Shown piece after piece: positions 8,967 through 18,130 of a DNA stretch of 64,000 bases. The stretch covers positions 1,674,001 through 1,738,000 of the forward strand of contig CBDDKB010000002.1 in NCBI GenBank assembly GCA_965229935.1, written 5' to 3'. A model generated the notes under the pieces. It was not told the origin of the DNA. It did not search any database and worked only from the letters and a program-made list of their open reading frames with translations. Within the stretch, counting starts at the first letter, position 1; each line of letters starts with the position of its first letter. The stretch is from SPJN01 sp965229935 (GTDB lineage Bacteria; Pseudomonadota; Alphaproteobacteria; SPJN01). Made by a program: the position numbers and the translations under genes.

Positions 8967-10205
8967 CTAGCTCCGGTAATCGGCATTAATGGAAATGTAG
9001 CCGTGGGTCAAATCACAGCTCCACACCGAGGCGCGGCCAGACCCGACACCCAAATCAATGACAAAGCTGATCTCCTCGCCCTTCATATGGGCAGCAATAG
9101 GTGCCTCGTCATAATCGGGCACACGCAACCCATCGCGCGCAACAGCAAAGCCGCCAATGTCGATCGATACTTTATCGCGATCAGCTTTTTCACCCGACTT
9201 GCCGATAGCCATAATGATGCGGCCCCAATTGGGGTCCTCGCCAGCGACGGCTGTTTTAACCAGCGGGGAATTGGCAATCGCCTTGGCTGCCCGACGGGCG
9301 GAGGCATCGTCTGATGCGCCTGTCACCGTGACGGTCATCAGCTTGGTTGCGCCTTCACCATCCTTCACCACCTGAATGGCAAGGTCTTGCATCACGGATA
9401 AAAGCGCGGCCTTAAACTCATCAAGCGCAGGATCGTCTGCACTTTGCGGTGCCTCATTCCCGGCTTTCCCCGTTGCACACAACAACACCGTGTCAGAGGT
9501 TGAGGTGTCAGAATCCACCGTGATTGCATTAAAGCTTTGATCAGTCAGCGGCCCCATCAGCGCATCAAGCACAGGGGCGGGCAGCGCCGCATCCGTAAAG
9601 ATAAAACCCAACATGGTCCCAAGCGCAGGTTCGATCATGCCGGACCCTTTAACGATCCCAGCAATTTGAACGGTTTTGCCATTGATTGTGGCGGACGCTG
9701 TTGCCCCCTTGGGGAACGTGTCAGTTGTGCGAATAGCCTCTGCAGCCTGATCAAGCGCGCCCGTGGTCAGCGCCGCTGCCATATCCGGTAGCTTGCTGGT
9801 CATCTTTTGGGTTTCAATCGGCTCCCCAATGACCCCGGTTGAGGCAAGCATGATGGTTTCTGCAGGCACACCCAACAGATCAGCAGCAGCCTTTGCCGTA
9901 TCAGCCGCAGTGGCGGCACCCACCTTGCCTGTAAAGGCATTGGCATTGGCCGCATTCACCACCAAGCCGCGCACAACACCCGCAGCACCATGCGTGCGGC
10001 ACCAATCAACAGGCGCGGACGGCATCACTGATTGCGTGTAACGCCCGGCAAAACTTGTCCCCTCGTCCAGCGCGACGAGCAGCAGATCATGACGGTCACC
10101 GTAAGATTTGCTCCACTTCCCCGTGGCGATACGAACACCGTCGATTGCCGGAAGGTCAGGAAAGCTTGCCGGGGCAAGCGGGGATTGGGCCAGAACACCG
10201 ACCAT
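8967..10205 (-). CDS. argJ: Bifunctional ornithine acetyltransferase/N-acetylglutamate synthase
   Basis: ArgJ moves the acetyl group from N-acetylornithine to glutamate in arginine synthesis; bifunctional forms also use acetyl-CoA. The precursor cleaves itself before the nucleophile Thr197 in the ALGTMLGF motif, which is present. The C-terminus ending in HGYISINADYRS is typical. The start at 10205 lies one base beyond the ppiC stop, so the two genes are cotranscribed. Confidence 0.95.
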   Translation of the reverse strand: MVGVLAQSPLAPASFPDLPAIDGVRIATGKWSKSYGDRHDLLLVALDEGTSFAGRYTQSVMPSAPVDWCRTHGAAGVVRGLVVNAANANAFTGKVGAATAADTAKAAADLLGVPAETIMLASTGVIGEPIETQKMTSKLPDMAAALTTGALDQAAEAIRTTDTFPKGATASATINGKTVQIAGIVKGSGMIEPALGTMLGFIFTDAALPAPVLDALMGPLTDQSFNAITVDSDTSTSDTVLLCATGKAGNEAPQSADDPALDEFKAALLSVMQDLAIQVVKDGEGATKLMTVTVTGASDDASARRAAKAIANSPLVKTAVAGEDPNWGRIIMAIGKSGEKADRDKVSIDIGGFAVARDGLRVPDYDEAPIAAHMKGEEISFVIDLGVGSGRASVWSCDLTHGYISINADYRS

Positions 10206-10206
10206 A

Positions 10207-11094
10207 TTAGTTTGCCTCTTCTTCTTCGGCTGTATCTTCTGCGTCGTCAGCCTTCACAAACTCAACGCCCACCTCTTCGCGCAGGGCAGACATGCGTTCT
10301 TCGATTGCTTCACCCAGCAGGCGATTGGAAATCTCGTTCTTAACTTCATCAACGCGTTCACGCCGATCGGTCACCTCGATCACATGCCAGCCGAACTGGG
10401 TTTGCACCGGGTCCTGACGGACCGTGCCGACCTTCATGGCAAAGGCAGCATCAGCAAAGGGTTTAACCATCTGTTCATGACGGAACCAGCCAAGCCCGCC
10501 ACCTGTGGCACCTGAGGGGCCGGTTGATTTTTCTGCGGCCAAGGTTGTGAAGTCACCGCCATCATTCAGCAGCTTGATGATGGCGCGGGCCTCATCCTCT
10601 GTTTCAACCAGAATATGACGGGCATTGATTTCAACCGGCACTTCAAGACCATATTTATTGTCTTTCAGGGCCTGTTCGACGATTTCATCTGACGCCACCT
10701 CTTCGCTGACCTTCATCAGCCATGTGGAATAAAGGATCTGACGTTCAATAATCGCCAGCGAATGTTTATAATCCTCTGTCTGGTCAAGACCCTCACGGCG
10801 TGCCGCAATCGCGCCCAAATGCATCGAAACCGTCATATCCAGCAACATGGCCTGACGCTGATCATCGGGCAGGTAATTCAGATTATTGCCCGCCATCTGG
10901 GCCTGCGCGGCAAGCTCGCTGACGCGTACTTCCTGACCGCCGACACGGGCAACAACCGGGTCCGAAACTGCCCGGTCATCCTGTGCGGCAGCGGGCTTTT
11001 CAGCGGCGGCCCAACTGGGCAACAATACAGCGCCTGAGGCTGCCACCAACACGCTTGCGGTCAGGGCGATAGAGGCAAGGGGGGCAAATTTCAT
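10207..11094 (-). CDS. Periplasmic peptidyl-prolyl isomerase, PpiC/SurA type
   Basis: A signal peptide (residues 1-31, ending near SWAAAE) is followed by a SurA-like N-terminal helical chaperone region and a parvulin domain at about 150-240 (ARHILVETEDEA, FTTLAAEKSTG, GGGLGWF, FGWHVIEVTDRR). It should catalyse Pro isomerisation and help fold exported proteins. The C-terminus is acidic. It is the first gene of the ppiC-argJ-mutT group and is divergent from secA, a pairing found in many Alphaproteobacteria. Confidence 0.9.
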   Translation of the reverse strand: MKFAPLASIALTASVLVAASGAVLLPSWAAAEKPAAAQDDRAVSDPVVARVGGQEVRVSELAAQAQMAGNNLNYLPDDQRQAMLLDMTVSMHLGAIAARREGLDQTEDYKHSLAIIERQILYSTWLMKVSEEVASDEIVEQALKDNKYGLEVPVEINARHILVETEDEARAIIKLLNDGGDFTTLAAEKSTGPSGATGGGLGWFRHEQMVKPFADAAFAMKVGTVRQDPVQTQFGWHVIEVTDRRERVDEVKNEISNRLLGEAIEERMSALREEVGVEFVKADDAEDTAEEEEAN

Positions 11095-11306
11095 AACAAC
11101 ACCTTATGTCTTGGATTGCCCAAATCTGTCATAGAAGCGGGCCAGATCTAACCGATAGACCACGAGAGTGTGACCGGATTTCGGCAAAATCTGAAAATTG
11201 CGCGCATATTGCTGGCCCACCCCCCGGTCCGCAAGCCCAAAACGCCAATTGCCCCATATTTCTGCCAGAACTCCGCCTCTCCATTGCCCCTGCGGCAGTG
11301 CCAACA

Positions 11307-11335
11307 TTGACATTATGGGGTCTGAGCCTTATCTC
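11307..11335 (+). promoter_or_regulatory. Candidate sigma-70 promoter for secA
   Basis: TTGACA (11307-11312) is followed after 17 bases by TATCTC (11330-11335), 110 bases before the secA start. It lies in the 350-base divergent region between ppiC and secA, which holds no supported gene. The -35 is perfect and the -10 weak. Confidence 0.4.
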
Positions 11336-11444
11336 AACCACATATATTCATAGAGTGACCACTCATATCAGGATTATCAGGGGCCCCTTATCTATCGCCA
11401 ACGGCCAATGGCCATCGGCACAGGCCCCATATTGGAGAATTCCC

Positions 11445-14189
11445 ATGGCAGGGATTGGCGGTTTAGCCCGGCGTATGTTCGGCTCATCCAATGACCGAAA
11501 AATCAAACGCCTTCGGCCCATGGTGGACGCCATCAACGCGCTGGAAGATGAAATCGCCGCCCTATCGGACGATGATCTGCGCGCCAAAACAGACGAATTC
11601 CGCGCCCAACTGGCCGACGGCACCAAAATCGACGATCTATTGGTCCCCGCCTTTGCAGTTGTCCGCGAAGCTGCCAAACGCGCCTTGGGCATGCGCCCCT
11701 TTGATGTGCAATTGATCGGCGGCATTGTCCTGCACGAAGGCCGCATTTCAGAAATGAAAACCGGTGAAGGTAAGACGCTGGTTGCAACCTTGCCGACCTA
11801 TTTGAATGCGCTGTCGGGGCGGGGCGTTCACGTGGTGACCGTCAATGATTACCTCGCCAGCCGCGATTCAGGCTGGATGGGGCAAATCTTTAACTTCCTA
11901 GGCATGTCTGTCGGCGTCATCACCCATGGGTTGACCGATGATGAACGGCGCGACGCCTATGCCTGTGACGTGACCTACGGCACCAATAATGAATTCGGCT
12001 TTGATTATCTTCGCGATAATATGAAATACAGCCTGGAAACCATGGTGCAGCGCGGCCATCACTTCGCCATCGTGGATGAGGTTGATTCAATCCTGATTGA
12101 CGAAGCGCGTACGCCCCTAATCATTTCAGGGGCGCTTGATGATCAATCCGATCTTTATCACGCCGTCGATGCACTGATCCCACGTCTTGATGACGAATCT
12201 TTTGACCTTGATGAAAAACAGCGCACCGTCACCCTGACAGAAGAAGGCAATGAACAGCTTGAAGACCTGTTGCGGGAGCTTGACCTGCTGCAGGGCGATG
12301 GCCTGTATGACGTGGAAAATGTCACGCTGGTTCATCATGCCAATCAGGCCCTGCGCGCGCACAAGCTGTTCACACGCGATGCAGATTATGTGGTGAAGGA
12401 TGGCCGGGTCGTCATCATTGACGAATTCACAGGCCGCATGATGGAAGGTCGCCGCTATTCAGATGGCTTGCATCAGGCATTGGAAGCCAAAGAAGGCGTG
12501 GAAATCCAGCCAGAAAACCAGACGCTGGCATCCATCACCTTCCAAAATTATTTCCGCCTTTATGACAAGCTGGCCGGGATGACCGGGACCGCAGCAACAG
12601 AAGCGGAAGAATTTGAAAGCATTTACGGGCTTGAGGTGATGGAAATCCCCACCAATGTGCCCGTTGCCCGCCTTGATGATAATGACGAGGTGTACCGGAC
12701 CGCGGCTGAAAAGTTCAACGCCATTGTCGATGTTATCGATGATTGTCAAAAGCGCGGCCAACCGATCCTTGTCGGCACAACAACGATTGAAAAATCAGAA
12801 TATCTGTCCGACCTGCTGACCAAGAAAAAAGTCACCCATAATGTGCTAAACGCCCGCTATCATGAAAGCGAGGCTGAGATTGTGGCTCAGGCAGGCGTTC
12901 CCGGCGCTGTCACTATCGCCACCAACATGGCAGGTCGCGGCACCGATATTCAGTTGGGCGGCAATGTCGAAATGCGCCTGAAGAATGAGGCACCAGAAGA
13001 CGCAACCGACGATCAGCTAGCTGCCCTGCGCACCAAGATCGAAGCGGAAGTTGCCACCAACAAGGAAAAAGTACTGGCCGAAGGCGGGTTGTTCGTGCTT
13101 GGCACCGAACGGCATGAAAGTCGCCGGATTGACAATCAGCTTCGTGGTCGGTCAGGCCGTCAGGGTGACCCGGGCCAGTCACGTTTTTATCTATCCCTTG
13201 AAGATGATTTGATGCGCATTTTCGGCCAAGACCGCCTTGATGGTACCTTGCGCCGGTTTGGCATCAAGGATGGCGAAGCGATCGTCCATCCCTGGATCGA
13301 CAAGGCCCTGGCGAAAGCCCAAGGCAATGTCGAGGCACGCAATTTTGATATTCGTAAGAACCTGCTGAAGTTCGACGATGTGATGAATGATCAGCGCAAG
13401 GTGATCTTTGAACAACGTGTCGAGTTGATGAGCGATGATGACCTGTCTGACATTGTGACAGACATGCGCCATGAAGCGATCGACATTCTGGTCGCCCGCC
13501 ACATCCCTGAACGGGCCTATGCCGAACAATGGGACACTGAAGGGCTGACCGAAGGCGTGAAAGATCTGCTGGCGCTTGATCTACCCATTGGTGATTGGGC
13601 TGCTGAAGAAGGTATCGCCAACGAAGAAATTCTAGATCGCCTTTACAAGGCCGGTGATCAGGCAATGGCAGAACGGGCCGCCAATTTCGGCCCCGACACG
13701 ATGCGCCAGATTGAAAAGGCTGTGTTGCTGCAAACGCTTGATGGGGCATGGCGCGAACATTTGATCATGCTGGATCATCTGCGTCAGGTGGTTGGTTTGC
13801 GCGGCTATGCCCAGCGCGACCCGCTGAACGAATATAAGACAGAGGCCTTTGCCCTGTTTGAAAACTTGCTGGTCAAATTGCGTGAAGACATCACCCGCAC
13901 CCTGTTCAACCTGTCCATCAGGACAGAGGCGCAGACCCCCGACCTTGAGGAACTGCCACCCGAGGCGATGAACGAACAGCATATCGACCCCACCACGGGC
14001 GAAAATGAAATGGCAACTGCCGAAGCGGAAAGCGGACGACGGGCGTCGAAAAGTGCAGCCTTGCGCCTTGGCCCGGCTGCGCCGATTGATCCTGATGACC
14101 CTGCCACTTGGGGCAAGGTTGCGCGCAACGCCCCCTGCCCTTGCGGGTCAGGCAAAAAATATAAACATTGCCATGGCCAGGTTGCTTAG
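11445..14189 (+). CDS. secA: Preprotein translocase ATPase SecA
   Basis: SecA drives proteins through the SecYEG channel by ATP hydrolysis. The Walker A motif GEGKT is at residues 107-111, the DEAD-like DEVDSILIDEARTPL follows near 208, and NMAGRGTD lies in the second nucleotide-binding fold. The C-terminal zinc motif CPCGSGKKYKHCHG (C898, C900, C909) binds SecB and phospholipid in known SecA. ATG 11445 with GGAGA six bases upstream gives a normal 914 residues; the frame open upstream is not typical of SecA. Confidence 0.97.
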   Translation: MAGIGGLARRMFGSSNDRKIKRLRPMVDAINALEDEIAALSDDDLRAKTDEFRAQLADGTKIDDLLVPAFAVVREAAKRALGMRPFDVQLIGGIVLHEGRISEMKTGEGKTLVATLPTYLNALSGRGVHVVTVNDYLASRDSGWMGQIFNFLGMSVGVITHGLTDDERRDAYACDVTYGTNNEFGFDYLRDNMKYSLETMVQRGHHFAIVDEVDSILIDEARTPLIISGALDDQSDLYHAVDALIPRLDDESFDLDEKQRTVTLTEEGNEQLEDLLRELDLLQGDGLYDVENVTLVHHANQALRAHKLFTRDADYVVKDGRVVIIDEFTGRMMEGRRYSDGLHQALEAKEGVEIQPENQTLASITFQNYFRLYDKLAGMTGTAATEAEEFESIYGLEVMEIPTNVPVARLDDNDEVYRTAAEKFNAIVDVIDDCQKRGQPILVGTTTIEKSEYLSDLLTKKKVTHNVLNARYHESEAEIVAQAGVPGAVTIATNMAGRGTDIQLGGNVEMRLKNEAPEDATDDQLAALRTKIEAEVATNKEKVLAEGGLFVLGTERHESRRIDNQLRGRSGRQGDPGQSRFYLSLEDDLMRIFGQDRLDGTLRRFGIKDGEAIVHPWIDKALAKAQGNVEARNFDIRKNLLKFDDVMNDQRKVIFEQRVELMSDDDLSDIVTDMRHEAIDILVARHIPERAYAEQWDTEGLTEGVKDLLALDLPIGDWAAEEGIANEEILDRLYKAGDQAMAERAANFGPDTMRQIEKAVLLQTLDGAWREHLIMLDHLRQVVGLRGYAQRDPLNEYKTEAFALFENLLVKLREDITRTLFNLSIRTEAQTPDLEELPPEAMNEQHIDPTTGENEMATAEAESGRRASKSAALRLGPAAPIDPDDPATWGKVARNAPCPCGSGKKYKHCHGQVA

Positions 14190-14215
14190 GCAGCCAAGCC
14201 AACAAGTATCAAACG

Positions 14216-14243
14216 AAAAACGCCGCCCACTGGGCGGCGTTTT
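14216..14243. terminator. Bidirectional terminator between secA and the TonB receptor
   Basis: A perfect stem CGCCGCCC (14221-14228) / GGGCGGCG (14232-14239) with a three-base loop is flanked by AAAAA on the left and TTTT on the right. It can therefore stop transcription from both convergent genes. Confidence 0.85.
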
Positions 14244-14270
14244 GTTATCCTGTTCGGCACGCTTGCCTGA

Positions 14271-16814
14271 TCAATTCCACTGATAGGTCAAGCTAAGGCC
14301 GAATGTGCGCGGCTCACCAAAGACGCCTTGCTCATCAACCCCGGCAAATTTAAATGCTGCCAATTGCGTCACAAGATATTCCTTGTCGAGCAGGTTTTTG
14401 CCAAACACAGACAAGGTCCATGCCCCGCCCATACCCAGCGCATCCGATGTCATCAATGACAGGTTCGCATCAACCAGACCACGGAATGACATAGTAGCCG
14501 TATCGTCCTGATTAACCGATGTCACCATATCGGTCTGGAAGTTAAAGCCCAAATAGCCTGCAAAATCCAAATTGCTGCCTAGGTTGGTGAAATAGTCCAA
14601 GCTGATAGAACCTGAATGGCGCGGCGCATAGGCAAGACGTTTGGTCAACAAATAGGTTTTGTCATTGCCCGCATCATCCTTGATGGTCACGCTTTCTTCG
14701 CCATGATCGGTATAAAGCATGCCGTAATTGATACGGGTCACCAGTGCCTCTGTCACAGCCATGGTGAAGTCCATTTCAAAGCCCGCAATCTTGGTGCCAT
14801 CAACACCGATAAAATCGCGGTCACCGGGCGTCGTGCCTGTTTGCACTGATGTCTGGAAGCCATCAATTTCAAGATAGAACAGGGCTGAGTTCAACTCGAC
14901 CCGGCCATCAAAAAAGCGGCCCTTCATACCCAGCTCGTATGAGATGACGTTTTCTTCTTCAAACCCCTTTTGGAAGTTTTCCGGGTTGGCAGACCGAGTG
15001 GCTGTACCGCCCGTCTTATAACCTGTCACGACCTTGGCATAGACATTCGTGCTGTCTGACACATCATATTCAATCGTGCCTGACGGGTTAAAGTTTGCAA
15101 AATCCTTTTCATAACGAACTGTCGCCACTTCACCATTTGGAATACAGGGCGTCAGATTGTTGATGAAGTTGGGGATAAACAAAAAGCGCGTACAATCCGC
15201 AGCGGTGAACCCGCCTTCTTCAGCAAATGAAAATGCATTTTCGTTAATCCGGTCAGCCTCACGCCAGTCGAATGAGAACCGCCCGCCAAGGGTGATGTGC
15301 ATCCGTTCATCAAAGGCCTGGGGCGAAATCGTGCCTTGCGCAAAAATGGCCAGCGCCTGGTTCTTTGCAAAGGTCTGGTCCAACGAACGGGGCCCTTCGA
15401 TTGTGGTTGAATTGGTTGCGTCCTGATAGATCTCATCCTGATAAAGATATAGACCAGCAGTGTAACGCAAGGGGCTGCCAAACAGTCCGCCTTCGCCCAA
15501 AATCTGGATTTCCTCACTCCACTGTTCAATCTCTGTAATGTCAGCTTGGTCAGCAATTGGACCGTTTGAGGTTGAAACAGGCACAAGACCAAAACTATCA
15601 AGCACCGGCAGGGGCACACCAACCGCGATCGTCCCTTGGGCGTAAGGCGCAAAATCACCGAAATTATCGCGGTTCACTTTGCGAAAGCCCGTAACAGACT
15701 TCACCGTTGTGTTTTCAGAAGCCTCCCACGTCAGCACCATCGAGACGCCGTAAACCTCGTTCTCGCCACTACGATAAGGACGTAGGGAATTGGTCTCGCT
15801 TTGCCGTTCGCCTGACACAGGGGCTGAGAATGTGAAATTACCAACAGGCTGCGCCACGGGAATATTTGCACCGGGGATCAAGGTCAGACTGATCGGGTCA
15901 GTCAAAGGGCCGCTATGGGAGCCTGAATTGGCAGGCCCGCTCAACCCCTGTTCATAGGGGGCAGAATCCCGCAAGGCGGTACCATCAGCACTTAAGTCAA
16001 ATGAGAATGTGTCTGAGATATCCCAACGCAAATCAATGCGGCCTGCCACGCGGTCTTCAACACCGAAATCATCGCCGGGGCCGTTATTTTCAACCAGCCC
16101 ATCACGATAGGACCGCAGGCCAGAAACCTTAACCCCGACATCATCGCCCAAGGGGAAAATCAACGAGGTTTTGGATTTGTAGCGCCCGAAATTACCCACG
16201 GTGAAGCTTTGCTTAAATTCCCACGCGCCGGTCGGCGGGCGCGAAGTGATCATATTAATCGCGCCACCTGTTGCGTTACGTCCATACAAAGTGCCCTGCG
16301 GACCACGCAGAACCTCAACCCGGGCAAGGTCAACAAGCTCAAAACCAGAGCCGAAGGCAGAACCGACATAAACGCCATCAATATAAAGCGCCACTGACGG
16401 GTCTTGCGTCGGCTCAACAGAATTTTGGCCAAGGCCGCGAATAAACAGGCGGATCGTATCAGCAGACCCGGTGAAATTGTTCACGAACAGGTTCGGGATA
16501 TTGGCGGCAAAGTCCTTCAACTCGTCAATACCACGATATTCAAGCTGCTGTTCGCCCAATGCCACAATCGACACCGGCACGTCCTGCAGGCTTTCAGCAC
16601 GCTTTTCAGCGGTCACCACAATCTCTTCCAATTGCGGGCCTTTACTTGCTGGATTATCGCGTGTGGCGGACCCATCGACATCCGCTGTCATCACAGGTGT
16701 TTCTGCGGTTGCAGGTGCCGCCGCCTCCTGCGCCAATACTGTTGTTGAAGCTGTCAGTCCCGCGCTTAAAGAAAACGCCAGCGCGGTTGCGGCGAACAAA
16801 TGCCGTTGCTGCAT
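14271..16814 (-). CDS. TonB-dependent outer-membrane receptor
   Basis: The precursor has a signal peptide (about 1-29, ending VLAQEA), a TonB box-like EEIVVTAEKR, a plug domain (DVPVSIVALGE, ARVEVLRGPQGTLYGRNATGG) and a long beta-barrel ending in LSLTYQWN. It belongs to the large sphingomonad-type receptor group that imports varied organic compounds as well as siderophores. ATG 16814 is preferred to 16841. It heads the catabolic region on the minus strand, divergent from the SDR/ALDH genes; import of the pathway substrate is a reasonable but unproved guess. Confidence 0.92.
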   Translation of the reverse strand: MQQRHLFAATALAFSLSAGLTASTTVLAQEAAAPATAETPVMTADVDGSATRDNPASKGPQLEEIVVTAEKRAESLQDVPVSIVALGEQQLEYRGIDELKDFAANIPNLFVNNFTGSADTIRLFIRGLGQNSVEPTQDPSVALYIDGVYVGSAFGSGFELVDLARVEVLRGPQGTLYGRNATGGAINMITSRPPTGAWEFKQSFTVGNFGRYKSKTSLIFPLGDDVGVKVSGLRSYRDGLVENNGPGDDFGVEDRVAGRIDLRWDISDTFSFDLSADGTALRDSAPYEQGLSGPANSGSHSGPLTDPISLTLIPGANIPVAQPVGNFTFSAPVSGERQSETNSLRPYRSGENEVYGVSMVLTWEASENTTVKSVTGFRKVNRDNFGDFAPYAQGTIAVGVPLPVLDSFGLVPVSTSNGPIADQADITEIEQWSEEIQILGEGGLFGSPLRYTAGLYLYQDEIYQDATNSTTIEGPRSLDQTFAKNQALAIFAQGTISPQAFDERMHITLGGRFSFDWREADRINENAFSFAEEGGFTAADCTRFLFIPNFINNLTPCIPNGEVATVRYEKDFANFNPSGTIEYDVSDSTNVYAKVVTGYKTGGTATRSANPENFQKGFEEENVISYELGMKGRFFDGRVELNSALFYLEIDGFQTSVQTGTTPGDRDFIGVDGTKIAGFEMDFTMAVTEALVTRINYGMLYTDHGEESVTIKDDAGNDKTYLLTKRLAYAPRHSGSISLDYFTNLGSNLDFAGYLGFNFQTDMVTSVNQDDTATMSFRGLVDANLSLMTSDALGMGGAWTLSVFGKNLLDKEYLVTQLAAFKFAGVDEQGVFGEPRTFGLSLTYQWN

Positions 16815-17011
16815 ATCCGATACCCTTTCTATCGGTCCCATCCCATTTTACAGAACAACGGCCTCTTCTATCGGACCTTATGTTCTATCCCTGTTGCCGC
16901 TCTAGCCGCATAGTTGCAGCACAAAGCGTTCACAGATGCAAGAAAAGCCAAAAAACACGCTAGCCACTATCTGACTTGCGTGATTACCCAGCCCCTCAAA
17001 CCCACAACAAA

Positions 17012-17073
17012 ATGCACATACCCCTATGCACATTTCATTTTCTTTGAATTTGATATTTGAATCTTGGTTCAAT
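17012..17073. promoter_or_regulatory. AT-rich divergent control region with repeats
   Basis: The 421 bases between the TonB receptor and the SDR hold no supported gene. Visible are a direct repeat ATGCACAT (17012-17019 and 17026-17033, 14-base period), two TTGAAT half-sites (17044-17049, 17057-17062) and an inverted TTCAAT (17068-17073). The spacing suggests regulator-binding sites for the divergent genes; this is inference. Confidence 0.35.
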
Positions 17074-17235
17074 TTTTGTAAAAAGGCAAGAGAACAATAG
17101 AAAGGCCGGACGGACGGGCCATGAAGTGTCACCAGAATGACACGTCAAACCCGCCAAAATCCGCCAAAGAACAGTTCATTGGGGTTCATGGGACCTGCCG
17201 CAACAACTGGCAGGCTTTGGGCAAGGAAGTAACAA

Positions 17236-18108
17236 ATGACACAAACCGCCTTTATCACCGGCGCGGCCATCGGCATGGGGGCCATGATGGCCAACAAATT
17301 GGCGGACCGGGGCTGGACCGTTCTTGCAGGAGTTCTGCCTTCGGAAACGAACCTGGAACTAAACAAGGATCATCCGAACATTCATGTAATCGAACAGGAT
17401 GTGTCCTCTGACGCCTCTGTTAAGGCAAGCGCAGAACAGGCCGCGCCCTATCTGACCGATGGGCTGCATTTGGTGATCAATAATGCAGGCATCGCCAATA
17501 TCGCCCAAGGGGTGGTTGAAGGGCTGTCGATTGACGAGCTGCACAAGATTTTTGAAATCAACACATTCGGTCAATTGCGTGTGGTACAGGCCTTTCTGCC
17601 TGCCCTGCGCAACGCCACAGGCACGCGCCGGATCATCAACTTTGCCTCAGGCGCGATTGTGGTGAACCCGCCCGGTTCTGGCGCCTACAATATGTCAAAG
17701 CATGCTGTTCACGGCATGACCATGACATTGCGGCATGAATTGGCAGCCTTTGGGGTAGAGGCATGCTCCATCCTGCCCGGCGGCGTCAAAACCGCGATGA
17801 CCGCCAACTCGCACGAAACCACCAAGGCGATTTGGGACCGTGTGTCACCTGAAATGCGTGATGTCTATTTCCCGGTTCTGGGCAACACAACCACAAAGGT
17901 GCTGCCTGACATGCTGGAAAAGACCGGCAACTCCCCCGACTATCTAACAGACGAAGTGCTGAAGATCGCCACAGGCAAGGCCAAGCTGAAACCCAGCTAT
18001 CTTGTGGGCAAGGAAGTCAAGCCGATGATCCCCATGCGGCGCTGGCTATCTGAAAGCGGATTGGAAAAAGCCATCCGCGGCCAATTCAAAATTCCTTCTT
18101 CACGCTGA
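17236..18108 (+). CDS. Short-chain dehydrogenase/reductase
   Basis: A classical SDR of 290 residues with the nucleotide-binding TGAAIGMG at the N-terminus, NNAG in the middle and catalytic Ser138, Tyr151 and Lys155 (YNMSKHAV). It should oxidise or reduce an alcohol/carbonyl pair with NAD(P)(H). It is followed after 22 bases by an aldehyde dehydrogenase gene, so oxidation of an alcohol to an aldehyde and then an acid is the likely joint role. Substrate unknown. Confidence 0.88.
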   Translation: MTQTAFITGAAIGMGAMMANKLADRGWTVLAGVLPSETNLELNKDHPNIHVIEQDVSSDASVKASAEQAAPYLTDGLHLVINNAGIANIAQGVVEGLSIDELHKIFEINTFGQLRVVQAFLPALRNATGTRRIINFASGAIVVNPPGSGAYNMSKHAVHGMTMTLRHELAAFGVEACSILPGGVKTAMTANSHETTKAIWDRVSPEMRDVYFPVLGNTTTKVLPDMLEKTGNSPDYLTDEVLKIATGKAKLKPSYLVGKEVKPMIPMRRWLSESGLEKAIRGQFKIPSSR

Positions 18109-18130
18109 CACGCCCGAAAACGAGATTGTC

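Noticed and set aside
11104..11313. Minus-strand 69-residue frame upstream of ppiC
   Set aside because: No ribosome-binding site, no recognisable family, and it lies in the divergent promoter region of secA and ppiC.
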